A DNA stretch of 22,591 bases from a virus (IMGVR_UViG_3300045003_000069:1-22591), one strand, 5' to 3'; counted from the first letter of the stretch, positions 8,832 through 16,281 are shown. Program-made: numbers and translations. Notes: generated from the letters alone by a model not told the origin.

Positions 8832-9854
8832 ATGGCAGTTCGATCGCAATTCACGGAGACGGTCACAGCACCAATGGGGACAGGTGGCAGTCTCGTTCCG
8901 GTATCGGGGATCGGAATCACGGTCTACAACGTCAACGCGGATGGGTCGCGAGGTTCACAGGTAGGCCCTGCAAGCCTGTATCAAGATCGCACTGGTAGCG
9001 CTCCTGCATCGCTCGCGACCGATTCGGGCGGGACCGTCTCATTCTGGGCAGATCCGGGCGAGTACGAGGTCGATTTCTCTGATCAGCAGTCGCCGCCACG
9101 GATTCCGAATTTCACTCGTGGGTTCGCTTCGATCCCATACTCGACGGCACAGGCGATTGCATCAAATCAGACGCCGCCGATCGGCCTGATCACAGCATTC
9201 GGAGGCACTGCAGACCCACAAGATTCGGATGGGACCGTGCGCTGGCTCATCTGCAATGGTCGGGCGATCAGCCGGTCTCAATATCAGACGTTGTTCGGCG
9301 TCATCGGCACCGAGTATGGAGCAGGTGATGGATCGACCACCTTCAACATTCCAAATCTCGAAAGCCGTGTTCCGGTTGGCGCAGGTCAAGGATCGGGCTT
9401 GTCGAATTACGGTATCGGGACTTCCGGTGGCGAGGAAACCCATTCGCTAGCGATGGGCGAGATGCCGCAGCACTTCCATACCATCGTCGATCCCGGTCAC
9501 GCTCATGACATCACGGCATCGGTGACGGACAACGGGCACACGCACAGTCTCGGTAGCCCACCTGACGCCACGCACTACGACGTGGCAGTCAACCCCGGTG
9601 GGGCAGCATGGGCAGCGCAGCATTTCCCGATTGGCCAGCCTTCCGATCCGATCGGCATCTACAACAACAACTTCGCAAATCAGAACATCAACGGAACGCT
9701 ATCCTCGCTCACAGGCATCAGTGTTGCCGCATCAAGCGATCTCAAATATGCCTTGGGCGCGGCGAACGTGAACACGCTGCTGGCAGGAAATAATCTGCCA
9801 CACAACAACATCCAGCCGTATCTGGTGGTTTCGTTCATCATAAAGGTTGTTTGA
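8832..9854 (+). CDS. Tail collar-domain protein, candidate receptor-binding tail tip/fibre
   Basis: The 340-residue protein carries a phage tail collar domain at about residues 116-185 (IGLITAFGG, WLICNGRAISRSQYQTLFGV, GDGSTTFNIPNL, SRVPVGAG), as in short tail fibres and microcystin-dependent-protein relatives. A His-rich part follows with three H-x-H pairs (His214/216, 223/225, 236/238) that could bind metal, as H-x-H motifs do in trimeric tail fibres. The C-terminus (NNLPHNNIQPYLVVSFIIKV) is the usual collar-family ending. Residues 1-105 look like a small beta domain (GIGITVYNV, GGTVSFWADPGEYEVDF), perhaps the virion anchor. The start has GGAGAGG about four to ten bases upstream, overlapping the tape measure stop. 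Its likely role is host-surface attachment; the collar fold is a firm call, the receptor role inferred. Confidence 0.85.
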   Translation: MAVRSQFTETVTAPMGTGGSLVPVSGIGITVYNVNADGSRGSQVGPASLYQDRTGSAPASLATDSGGTVSFWADPGEYEVDFSDQQSPPRIPNFTRGFASIPYSTAQAIASNQTPPIGLITAFGGTADPQDSDGTVRWLICNGRAISRSQYQTLFGVIGTEYGAGDGSTTFNIPNLESRVPVGAGQGSGLSNYGIGTSGGEETHSLAMGEMPQHFHTIVDPGHAHDITASVTDNGHTHSLGSPPDATHYDVAVNPGGAAWAAQHFPIGQPSDPIGIYNNNFANQNINGTLSSLTGISVAASSDLKYALGAANVNTLLAGNNLPHNNIQPYLVVSFIIKVV

Positions 9855-10763
9855 ATGCCGCTTTACGGTGTCGATCCATACGCACCGGGTCTCGGCGATG
9901 GCGTTCCCGAGACGACGACGCTCGCTGGCAGTGGATATGCCGTACCAGCGGGGCTGGAAGCTGTGCTCGAATACAACGGACTGTTTTTGAATGTCCAGAA
10001 GAACACCGATCGCTACAAGATCACCAACATCGATGGATTGGGCGATTCAGATATTCGCGACACACGCGATGTGAACACAGATGACGATGGTGAGACGCCG
10101 TTCAATGCATTTCTTGGAGGACGCACGATAGTCTTGACCGGAACGATCGAGACATACTCGGTGGCGAAGCTGAGAGACATGCAGCAGGCGCTCAGGGCGG
10201 CATTTGCAGATGTCAGTCAGGAGCGGCCACTGCATTTCCGTGTAGGCGATTTTCGCAAGGATCACGTCATCTACTGCAAGAAAGTCGCGTCCAACGGAAT
10301 GAGCGAGACGCAGCAGAACCGCCGTATGTCGCGTGATTTTCAGGTCACGTTGCGAGCTTCCAATCCACGTTTCCTGTCGTGGTATCAGAAATTCTTTTAC
10401 GCGACGCCGACGCCTGTCACGGCACCGCTTTTGCTCGGAACGCTCATGAACGCAGGCAATTACACAGCGGAGCCGGTGTACCGGATCTACGGCCCCTCGC
10501 AATCGACGACGATCACAAACGACACGACAGGTAAGTCGTTTACGGTCTCGCACATCGAGTTCGGGAATTACTTCGATTTCAACATTGCCAAGAAATCGCT
10601 AGTCGATTCGTTCGGAGTCAATCGTTGGAACAATCTCTCCGATGACAGCGATTATGTGAAGATGTTGGGTAGCACGCCAGGCTATCCGAGCGGCGATAAC
10701 GTCTTCTTCTTCACAGGCGACAGTCCGCGCGTCGAGATCTCCTGGTACGACAGTTGGGTGTAG
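9855..10763 (+). CDS. Distal-tail (Dit)-like minor tail protein
   Basis: This 302-residue protein begins directly after the TGA of the collar gene. Its N-terminal half has the layout of siphovirus Dit-family proteins: YKITNIDGLGDSDIRDTRDV, then an Asp-rich turn, then FLGGRTIVLTGTIETYSVAK, a helical stretch (LRDMQQALRAAF) and RPLHFRVGDF. The second half is beta-rich (LLLGTLMNAGNYTAEPVYRI, FTVSHIEFGNYFDFN), consistent with a galectin-like module. In the family such proteins form a hexameric ring joining the tail tube to the tip hub. The downstream hub-like gene and upstream tape measure support this. A less specific minor tail protein is the alternative. Confidence 0.68.
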   Translation: MPLYGVDPYAPGLGDGVPETTTLAGSGYAVPAGLEAVLEYNGLFLNVQKNTDRYKITNIDGLGDSDIRDTRDVNTDDDGETPFNAFLGGRTIVLTGTIETYSVAKLRDMQQALRAAFADVSQERPLHFRVGDFRKDHVIYCKKVASNGMSETQQNRRMSRDFQVTLRASNPRFLSWYQKFFYATPTPVTAPLLLGTLMNAGNYTAEPVYRIYGPSQSTTITNDTTGKSFTVSHIEFGNYFDFNIAKKSLVDSFGVNRWNNLSDDSDYVKMLGSTPGYPSGDNVFFFTGDSPRVEISWYDSWV

Positions 10764-11888
10764 ATGCCAGAGTACGAATGGATTCTGTGCAAGTCACCCA
10801 GCTTCTCAGCGCCCTTTGCACCGCTTGAGAAGATCGGGACGTTGCACAACGCCAAGCAACGGCAGTTTGAGTTGGTCAAGAACCGCGCCGGTTCGGCCTC
10901 CTTTCAGATTCGTACGAACGACGATGCAGCGTACGAGATTCTTGATCAAGTGAATCTCAACGATGTGCGTGGCACAGTCAGAAAGTGCATTCGTATCAGG
11001 AGAAACAAGGTTGATCTATGGTCAGGGCCGATCTGGGGCATACAAGGCAGCCTGGATCAAGGCACGATCACGGTGAATTGCGTCGGATGGCTGGAGACAC
11101 TCCAGCATCAGATTCTCGAATCCACGCTCGACTATTCAAATTCCGGTAATGGCACGCCGACTGATCAAATCGCCTACGGGCTTCTGAACGCCGTCAACGC
11201 ACAGGACACGTTGCACCCTCTCTGGGTCCAGCAGGGTACAGCGAGTGGGGTGATGCCGATCAGGAATCGTTTCTACGTTCTCGGGCAGAATCTCGGCCAG
11301 GGGATTCAGGAGCTTTCGGATATCGAGGCCGGTGTCGATATCAGTGTTGACCCGGTGACGCGCGCTCTGAATCTAGCTGCATGGGATCTCTATAAGTCAA
11401 CGTCAGGTTGGTGGGGACAAGTTCGATCCAACATTAAGCTCGGATATCGTTGGGGACCGAACAACCTCAAAAATTTCTCATGGCAGGAAAGCGTCGATAA
11501 GATGACGAACAGGATCATAGTCGTGTCTCAGGGAGCGCCTATCGGAGCGCAAGATAATGCGTCGCTCGACGAATACGGTCGTTTTTCTGAATATGACACG
11601 ATCACTGACGCTAATCAGACTATCCTGCCGGCGTATGCCAACGCTGAACTAGCTGTGCGTTCGAGGCCGATCATCACGTACAACATCGTTCCTTTCCCGC
11701 GAGGTACAGCAAATTCACTACCGTCGCTGTTCGATGATTTTCAAATCGGCGACAAGATATATCTGACTGCGACCAAAGATGCGTTTCGAGTCCAGAATCA
11801 AGCGGTTCGCATATTTGGTGCGACGGTGCAACTCGACGATGTAGGAAATGAGACGGTCTCCAATCTCATGACGAGCCCTTCGACCTGA
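10764..11888 (+). CDS. Tail hub / minor tail protein (Gp37-like or Tal-like)
   Basis: The 374-residue protein starts immediately after the preceding stop (TAG ATG). Its layout follows phage hub proteins that come after Dit: a beta-rich N-terminus (QFELVKNRAGSASFQIRTND, IRIRRNKVDLWSGPIWGI, GTITVNCVGWLETLQHQI), a helical linker (GQNLGQGIQELSDIEAGVDI), and a C-terminal beta domain (FDDFQIGDKIYLTATKD, NQAVRIFGATVQLDDVGN). Actinophage proteins of the ReqiPepy6 Gp37-like family share this style. Hub proteins form the tail-tip platform through which the tape measure and DNA exit. No peptidase or lysozyme motif is visible here; the hydrolase-like domains are in the tape measure instead. Family membership is inferred from pattern and order. 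Confidence 0.62.
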   Translation: MPEYEWILCKSPSFSAPFAPLEKIGTLHNAKQRQFELVKNRAGSASFQIRTNDDAAYEILDQVNLNDVRGTVRKCIRIRRNKVDLWSGPIWGIQGSLDQGTITVNCVGWLETLQHQILESTLDYSNSGNGTPTDQIAYGLLNAVNAQDTLHPLWVQQGTASGVMPIRNRFYVLGQNLGQGIQELSDIEAGVDISVDPVTRALNLAAWDLYKSTSGWWGQVRSNIKLGYRWGPNNLKNFSWQESVDKMTNRIIVVSQGAPIGAQDNASLDEYGRFSEYDTITDANQTILPAYANAELAVRSRPIITYNIVPFPRGTANSLPSLFDDFQIGDKIYLTATKDAFRVQNQAVRIFGATVQLDDVGNETVSNLMTSPST

Positions 11889-12199
11889 TGCCCAATCCCG
11901 GCGGAAAGCCCCCGAGACAGGATTCAGATCAGACCATCCTGCGAGATCTCAGGAGCAGGATAACGGCGTTGGAGAGCAGCCTTCCAATGGTATCCGATCA
12001 AGGCGCGTCGGTGACGAGCGTGACGATCAACCACGGTCGCGGCCGTGTCGTCGGCGTTCAGGCATTCGATGCATCAGGGAACTTCGTATCCGTGACATAT
12101 CAATGCATCCTCCAGACGGATGCTGTTACAGGAGCGATCGTCTCCAACGCAGTAAGAATCGTCGGCGCTAGCGCGTTTCGGTATGTGCTGATCAGCTAG
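11888..12199 (+). CDS. Small tail-associated protein, unknown
   Basis: This 103-residue protein overlaps the previous stop by one base (TGATG), so it is translationally coupled to the tail hub gene. Residues 15-34 form a short heptad-like helix (TILRDLRSRITALESSL), probably an oligomerising coiled coil. The remainder is beta-rich (ASVTSVTINHGRGRVVGVQAF, VTYQCILQTDAVTGAIVSNA, FRYVLIS). That layout suits a trimeric tail spike, fibre base or small tip protein. I do not recognise a family. It is the last gene of the plus-strand tail block; its TAG shares the palindrome CTAG with the stop of the converging minus-strand gene. Confidence 0.7.
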   Translation: MPNPGGKPPRQDSDQTILRDLRSRITALESSLPMVSDQGASVTSVTINHGRGRVVGVQAFDASGNFVSVTYQCILQTDAVTGAIVSNAVRIVGASAFRYVLIS

Positions 12200-13371
12200 G
12201 TCAGCTTTGCCCGCTCGCCGATATTCTTCTCAATCGACGCTCGAAACAACTCGCCCCGGCTGGTGATTTCCAGGTAAATCGGGAATTCATATCCACTGCG
12301 ATGCAATGCATCCATCGGAATTGCTCGCCCGGTATTCAGAATGCGTCCTTCGCCTGTTTCTATGGCATTTGCGAACGCTACTAGATGTTTACTTCGGAGT
12401 CGATGTGGGATTAGGACGGTAATTGGCTTACCGATGAGGCCACCGCGATCGTATCCGAACATCTTTTCGGCTTCTGGAGAGGCGTATTGGATTGTCCCAG
12501 AGTGGTCTGCATGGAGATCGGCCAGTTTTAGTGGGTCCGTCTGCTGCTTCCGATAGAAGGCATTGACTACCAGAAGGAAATAGATCGCGGCCGGCACTGC
12601 CAGTATGTCGATTATCAGTGTGATTACGGTGTGGTGATACGCACCACGGGCCACGTAATAAGCAAACATCCCGTGCGTGATTGCACAAGTCGGAAATATG
12701 AATGCCAGGCAGACTGCGCTCAAGCTCCAACTTCCAGTGCTAAAGAATGACAACACGGATGTCCTGAGCAGGAGCCATCCAATCGCCGTGTATAGAAGCA
12801 TCAACAGGAGATTTGGCACCTCGATTGCCTGGAAATGATGTGCTGCTGGACCGAGTGCGATGATCACGATCAGCGTCGTCACGTATGCGCTGAAGGAGGC
12901 TGTGATCGAATGCTGCACCCAGAAGTTTCGTCGCAAGCGAAAGTCGATAGGTCCATGACGTTTGCCATGTAATGCGAGCGTTCCGTTCAATCGCATGAGG
13001 AACCAAGCAATCCCTGGAGGAAATCCAACAGCGATTGCAATCGCCTCCAGCAAACCACCATGATCACCAGAATACATACCCAACGATATCGGGCTCGTGA
13101 TGTCTGTCAGATGAAAGAGTGAGAACGACGCAAGAAGATGGGCGGAGAACGGCACAAAAACCAACTGCGCGAGTCCATGTGCCAGGTAGTGTGGACCGAA
13201 CGTGAAGGACATGCATATCCATGCACATCCAAAGTGCCAAGAGGATGCCAAGCGCCCTCGCTCGGATCTGTAGACAGACCACCGCAGGATCATCTCGTCG
13301 ATCGTCATCACGCCGTATTGGCAATAGATGATCCCCAAGACGATCATCGCGATTGCTGAAATACCCGTCAT
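12196..13371 (-). CDS. Multi-pass membrane protein with C-terminal PAS sensor domain
   Basis: This 391-residue protein has about seven or eight hydrophobic segments (roughly residues 3-22, 46-66, 68-86, 104-127, 155-175, 185-203, 214-236 and 248-271), then a cytoplasmic PAS domain at about 281-373. PAS hallmarks are DHSGTIQYASPEAEKMFGY, GLIGKPITVLIPHRLRSKHL, a TGEGRILNTGRAIPMDALH stretch and GYEFPIYLEI. PAS folds sense ligands, redox state or light, or mediate protein contacts. No histidine kinase, GGDEF, EAL or other output domain follows, so any signal must pass to a partner. The membrane part is rich in His and aromatics (GPHYLAHG, THGMFAYYV). Its ATG overlaps the stop of the coiled-coil gene upstream (ATGA), implying coupled translation. 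A sensor of this kind is unusual in phage; host origin is plausible. Domain calls are good, function unknown. Confidence 0.8.
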   Translation of the reverse strand: MTGISAIAMIVLGIIYCQYGVMTIDEMILRWSVYRSERGRLASSWHFGCAWICMSFTFGPHYLAHGLAQLVFVPFSAHLLASFSLFHLTDITSPISLGMYSGDHGGLLEAIAIAVGFPPGIAWFLMRLNGTLALHGKRHGPIDFRLRRNFWVQHSITASFSAYVTTLIVIIALGPAAHHFQAIEVPNLLLMLLYTAIGWLLLRTSVLSFFSTGSWSLSAVCLAFIFPTCAITHGMFAYYVARGAYHHTVITLIIDILAVPAAIYFLLVVNAFYRKQQTDPLKLADLHADHSGTIQYASPEAEKMFGYDRGGLIGKPITVLIPHRLRSKHLVAFANAIETGEGRILNTGRAIPMDALHRSGYEFPIYLEITSRGELFRASIEKNIGERAKLT

Positions 13372-14051
13372 GATCCGTTTTCCTTTCTTGCGGCGGGGCC
13401 GATATCTCGTTCGCGTCTGCTTTGCTTGCGCCGCTCCTTCGAACCTGCCGGTGGCCCTTGATCGAGTTTTCTGCGATCTTCGCCGCGAATTGCTCCCACG
13501 TGTTGTTGGAACGCTGTGATGATGGATGGATCGCCTTCGCCTGGTCCAAGGAGGCGATCTATCTTGTGCTTGTATTGGAGGTGCTGATCGCGGAAATCCG
13601 AATATTCGCGTCGTAGCTTCTCCAATTCGGTGCGAAGGTTGCTCCGCTCCTGCATCGTGTTCTGGAGTTCACGTCGAAGCCCCGTCATCTGATCTTCCAA
13701 GGCCACCATTTCCTTGCGGAGACCAGAGATGATTGAGTTCAGGCGCTCTATTTCTTCCAGAAGATGACCGCGCTCGCGACGCATTGCATCGCGTTCTTCG
13801 CGATATTCTTGTTTTTGGGCCTCGCGCTCTTGCTGAAGCTCGTCGGTCAATCGCGCCCAAGCATCGATATGAGTGCGTTCTCGCTCGACATCTGCCTGGT
13901 TGAGCTTCGTTTCCTCTTCTGATTTCTCCCGTTTTTCTTCCAGGCGTTGCTTGCGTGATTCAGACCGTTTTTGAATCCAGACCCCAATGAATGTGCTGAT
14001 GAAACCGATCAGCCCCACGATGACTGTTGCGAGGGGCGCTGATATATGCAT
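13368..14051 (-). CDS. Membrane-anchored coiled-coil protein
   Basis: The 227-residue protein has one N-terminal transmembrane segment (about residues 5-26, VIVGLIGFISTFIGVW), then a charged, nearly unbroken coiled coil to about residue 165 (HLLEEIERLNSIISGLRKEM; QERSNLRTELEKLRREY), a short linker, and an Arg/Lys-rich tail (about 190-227). It directly follows the zinc-knuckle gene (TGA ATG) and overlaps the PAS gene by four bases, so the three form one operon. With positive charge after the anchor, the coil probably lies in the cytoplasm. It could be the partner that receives the PAS protein's signal. A lysis-type role such as spanin or holin partner is the main alternative, but the long coil and basic tail are not typical of those. 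Confidence 0.75.
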   Translation of the reverse strand: MHISAPLATVIVGLIGFISTFIGVWIQKRSESRKQRLEEKREKSEEETKLNQADVERERTHIDAWARLTDELQQEREAQKQEYREERDAMRRERGHLLEEIERLNSIISGLRKEMVALEDQMTGLRRELQNTMQERSNLRTELEKLRREYSDFRDQHLQYKHKIDRLLGPGEGDPSIITAFQQHVGAIRGEDRRKLDQGPPAGSKERRKQSRRERDIGPAARKENGS

Positions 14052-14405
14052 TCAATCGTCCTCTGAGGCGAGGTTTTCGTGGATGTAGCAATACGGATTC
14101 GGGGGCACGCGAGGCTCGTAGCACCCGACGTGGCAGCACGTCGGAGTACGAGGTGATTTGATTCCGGTTCCCGAGCCTCGATCAGCATTCGTGAATCCAT
14201 GCCCGCTGGAGATCTCACGGTCGCTGTTATCAGATCGACGCAGGAACAGATTCCCGCCATCAATCTCTTCTTTGATCTGAAGGATTTCCTTCAGATGCTC
14301 GGCGCAGAGATAGTGATCAGGAGCACGGCGCTCTCTGCAATAAGGGTTTCCACATTGACCCTTGCCGCGCGTTGAGACTACTGAGGACTTCTTTGGACGA
14401 CCCAT
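14052..14405 (-). CDS. Double zinc-knuckle protein, candidate DNA-binding regulator
   Basis: This 117-residue protein has two matching Cys/His clusters: Cys18, Cys23, Cys34, His37, and Cys90/91, Cys95, Cys106, His109. Both contain C-x10-C-x2-H (CRERRAPDHYLCAEH and CYEPRVPPNPYCYIH), so each probably binds one zinc. The N-terminus reads MGRPKKSS, close to an AT-hook core (GRPKK). It is the first gene of the minus-strand operon. Its ATG is six bases after a TAGGAT box on the minus strand, an arrangement that would produce a leaderless transcript. A regulator of this operon or of the divergent helicase gene is a reasonable inference. A very similar zinc spacing occurs in the 16683-17108 protein. 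Confidence 0.72.
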   Translation of the reverse strand: MGRPKKSSVVSTRGKGQCGNPYCRERRAPDHYLCAEHLKEILQIKEEIDGGNLFLRRSDNSDREISSGHGFTNADRGSGTGIKSPRTPTCCHVGCYEPRVPPNPYCYIHENLASEDD

Positions 14406-14413
14406 GCTATGAT
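14405..14413 (+). promoter_or_regulatory. Extended -10 promoter (TGCTATGAT) for the helicase operon
   Basis: TGC-TATGAT matches an extended -10 element (TGn plus TATAAT-like hexamer). The ten bases TGCTATGATC recur exactly at 16668-16677, before another gene start. No good -35 box is visible at normal spacing, which extended -10 promoters can tolerate. Transcription would begin near 14420, so the most upstream ATG (14409) would not be in the message; TTG 14418 or ATG 14427 would be used. Confidence 0.55.
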
Positions 14414-14417
14414 CCTA
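14412..14417 (-). promoter_or_regulatory. Divergent -10 box (TAGGAT) for the minus-strand operon
   Basis: On the minus strand TAGGAT is followed by six bases (CATAGC) and then the ATG of the zinc-knuckle gene. That is the same six-base spacing as TATGAT to GTG at 16671-16685. It overlaps the plus-strand -10 box, so the two promoters cannot be occupied at once. No clear -35 is visible. Confidence 0.4.
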
Positions 14418-14426
14418 TTGAGCGAG

Positions 14427-15836
14427 ATGATCATTCGAGTTGACCACAAGCTCCGGATCGCCCTATCCGAGCTTCCTCACGATGTACGCAATCAGATTAC
14501 CGAAGCGCTGTCGATCCCTAACGTCGCGCGTCAGAAAGCGATGGAGCAGAACCTCTGGGGCTGGCAGCAGATGCCAAAGACGATCCCGCTCTATGAGGAA
14601 GATCGAGCGGCGAATGATCTCCTGATGCCGCGAGGCTTTGGGTTCGATCTGATCGAGGGCCTGACGGATCTGGGAATTGAATTCGAAGTGCGCGATCGAC
14701 GAACACACGATCCGTTGCCGGCGAAGGGCCAGGAAATTCGTCTGCGCCCGTGGCAGGAAAAAGCGCTCTCTGCCCTTTTGGACGCCCAGGAGGGCATCTG
14801 GAAGGCCCCAGCGGGCTCAGGCAAGACCGTGGGCGTCCTAGAGGCCATCAGGCGGGTTTCAGGGCGCTCGATCGTGATCGTGAACACCAAGGACATCCTG
14901 TGGCAGTGGCAGGAGCGCGCAGTGCAGTTCCTTGGCAGTACCTATCCTGTGGGTCAGATCGGGGATAATGTCTTCTACATATCCCCATACATGACCATAG
15001 CTACAGCACAGACATTGCATAGACGTTTCGAAGCATTGGAGCAGGACGGCTTCTTCGATCTCTTCACGTTCATGTGCCTCGATGAGTGCCACCACGCAAC
15101 GGCCGAGACGTATAACCGAGTCGTGAACCGATTTTCTGCTCGCTTCCGAATCGGGGTCTCCGCAACTCCTGACAAGACGGGCGATTTCGCGCTTGCGACC
15201 AATGTCCTTGGACCAATTATTCATGAGACAAGGCCCCAGGATGTGACTTCATTGATGAAGCCTGAAGTCCTGAAGATCCCTACGACATTTGAATTTGGCT
15301 ACAAGCGAGCAAGCGGACGAATACCATCGAACTATTCGAAGATGCTGACAGCATTGGTCAAGGATCACGATCGAAATAATCTGATTGCGCGACTTATCAA
15401 ATCTCAAGACGGATCTCACAGCCTGGTCGTCTCGAAGCGTCTGGAGCATCTCGATATTCTTGCGGAGAAGGTCTCACGTCTTGGGTATCAGGGCAGGATT
15501 CTTAGGCTGACGGGCTCTGAATCATCTGAAGAGCGGCAAAGCGTCATCGAGACGGCGACCACCGAGCCATCAGTGATCTTCTCTACGCTTGCCGATGAAG
15601 CACTCGACATTCCGCGTCTAGATCGCCTGTTCCTGGTGTTTCCGCAGCGCAATCCAGGTTTGATCACGCAGCAGGTAGGGCGTGTGGAGCGCCAGCACCC
15701 AGATAAGCGCGACGCCAAGATTTTCGACTTCTGCGATCTAAGAGTTGGCCCTTGTGAGGCTCAATGGCGCGTGCGCCGGCTTGAAGTCTACGAGCCTCGC
15801 GGGTATCAGATCACGATGCTGAGGATCGGTCAGTGA
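14427..15836 (+). CDS. SF2 (DEAD/DEAH-like, UvsW/XPB-type) DNA/RNA helicase
   Basis: Superfamily 2 helicase motifs appear in order (numbered from the longest start, 14409): motif I WKAPAGSGKT with Lys139, motif II LDECHH (Asp225), motif III SATPDK (from 251), then in the second RecA domain IFSTLADEALDIP and motif VI QVGRVERQHP (from 422). A short domain precedes the ATPase core. Phage relatives unwind branched DNA or R-loops during recombination-dependent replication. I prefer ATG 14427 (or TTG 14418) because ATG 14409 lies inside the likely -10 box; with 14409 the protein is 475 residues, with 14427 it is 469. The stop overlaps the RNase HI start (GTGA). It is first in a plus-strand operon whose promoter lies almost on top of the minus-strand operon start. 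Confidence 0.88.
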   Translation: MIIRVDHKLRIALSELPHDVRNQITEALSIPNVARQKAMEQNLWGWQQMPKTIPLYEEDRAANDLLMPRGFGFDLIEGLTDLGIEFEVRDRRTHDPLPAKGQEIRLRPWQEKALSALLDAQEGIWKAPAGSGKTVGVLEAIRRVSGRSIVIVNTKDILWQWQERAVQFLGSTYPVGQIGDNVFYISPYMTIATAQTLHRRFEALEQDGFFDLFTFMCLDECHHATAETYNRVVNRFSARFRIGVSATPDKTGDFALATNVLGPIIHETRPQDVTSLMKPEVLKIPTTFEFGYKRASGRIPSNYSKMLTALVKDHDRNNLIARLIKSQDGSHSLVVSKRLEHLDILAEKVSRLGYQGRILRLTGSESSEERQSVIETATTEPSVIFSTLADEALDIPRLDRLFLVFPQRNPGLITQQVGRVERQHPDKRDAKIFDFCDLRVGPCEAQWRVRRLEVYEPRGYQITMLRIGQ

Positions 15837-16276
15837 AAGCCACGGCATACTGTGATGGACGGGGTGGTTCCGGAACGGGAGCCTGCGCTGCCGTTCTGAT
15901 TTTCGACGATGGTATGACGATCGAGAAGGCCACCCGCCTCAATCCCGAGGACGGTGGCGTTTCTAACAACGTCGCCGAGTACGAAGGCGTCCTGCTGGCG
16001 ATTGAGATGGCTATATCGAGCGGCGTCGATGATCTCCATATCTACACCGACTCCCAGTTGGTCATGAATCAGATAAATGGGCGCTATGACGTGAAGCAGG
16101 ACCATCTGAAGCCCTTGCGCGAGCGCGTCTGGGGAAAGGGATCGCAGATCAGGACGATCTCGATCTCATGGGTTCCCCGTGAGGAAAACCGCCGTGCCGA
16201 TGCCCTTTGCAGGAAAGTCGATCGTCCTGCACCATCTCGGCAAAATCCACTCAGAGCCGTAAATCGTTCCTCGTAG
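15833..16276 (+). CDS. Ribonuclease HI family protein
   Basis: This 147-residue protein has the RNase HI active-site pattern: Asp8 in YCDGRG, Glu49 in NNVAEYEGVL, Asp73 in IYTDSQLVMNQ and Asp123 in NRRADAL. RNase HI cleaves the RNA strand of RNA-DNA hybrids, removing Okazaki primers or R-loops. It begins with GTG overlapping the helicase TGA, so the two are translationally coupled and could act on the same hybrid structures. The length is normal for a stand-alone family member. The basic C-terminus (RPAPSRQNPLRAVNRSS) may be a tail specific to this phage. It is followed by the long non-coding structured region. Confidence 0.92.
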   Translation: MKATAYCDGRGGSGTGACAAVLIFDDGMTIEKATRLNPEDGGVSNNVAEYEGVLLAIEMAISSGVDDLHIYTDSQLVMNQINGRYDVKQDHLKPLRERVWGKGSQIRTISISWVPREENRRADALCRKVDRPAPSRQNPLRAVNRSS

Positions 16277-16281
16277 CGGCG

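Noticed and set aside
13138-13732. Plus-strand short frames opposite the coiled-coil and PAS genes
   Set aside because: They are short and composition-driven, without ribosome binding sites, and lie opposite minus-strand genes with clear TM, coiled-coil and PAS features.
12196-14405. Minus-strand operon as a standard holin/endolysin/spanin lysis cassette
   Set aside because: No endolysin domain is present, the PAS protein has too many TM segments plus a sensor domain, and the coiled-coil protein has a long basic cytoplasm-like tail; lysis remains possible only for the coiled-coil gene.
14409-14426. ATG 14409 as the helicase start
   Set aside because: It lies inside the likely extended -10 box TGCTATGAT and has no ribosome binding site; TTG 14418 or ATG 14427 fit a transcript starting near 14420 better. 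It remains the longest possible start.
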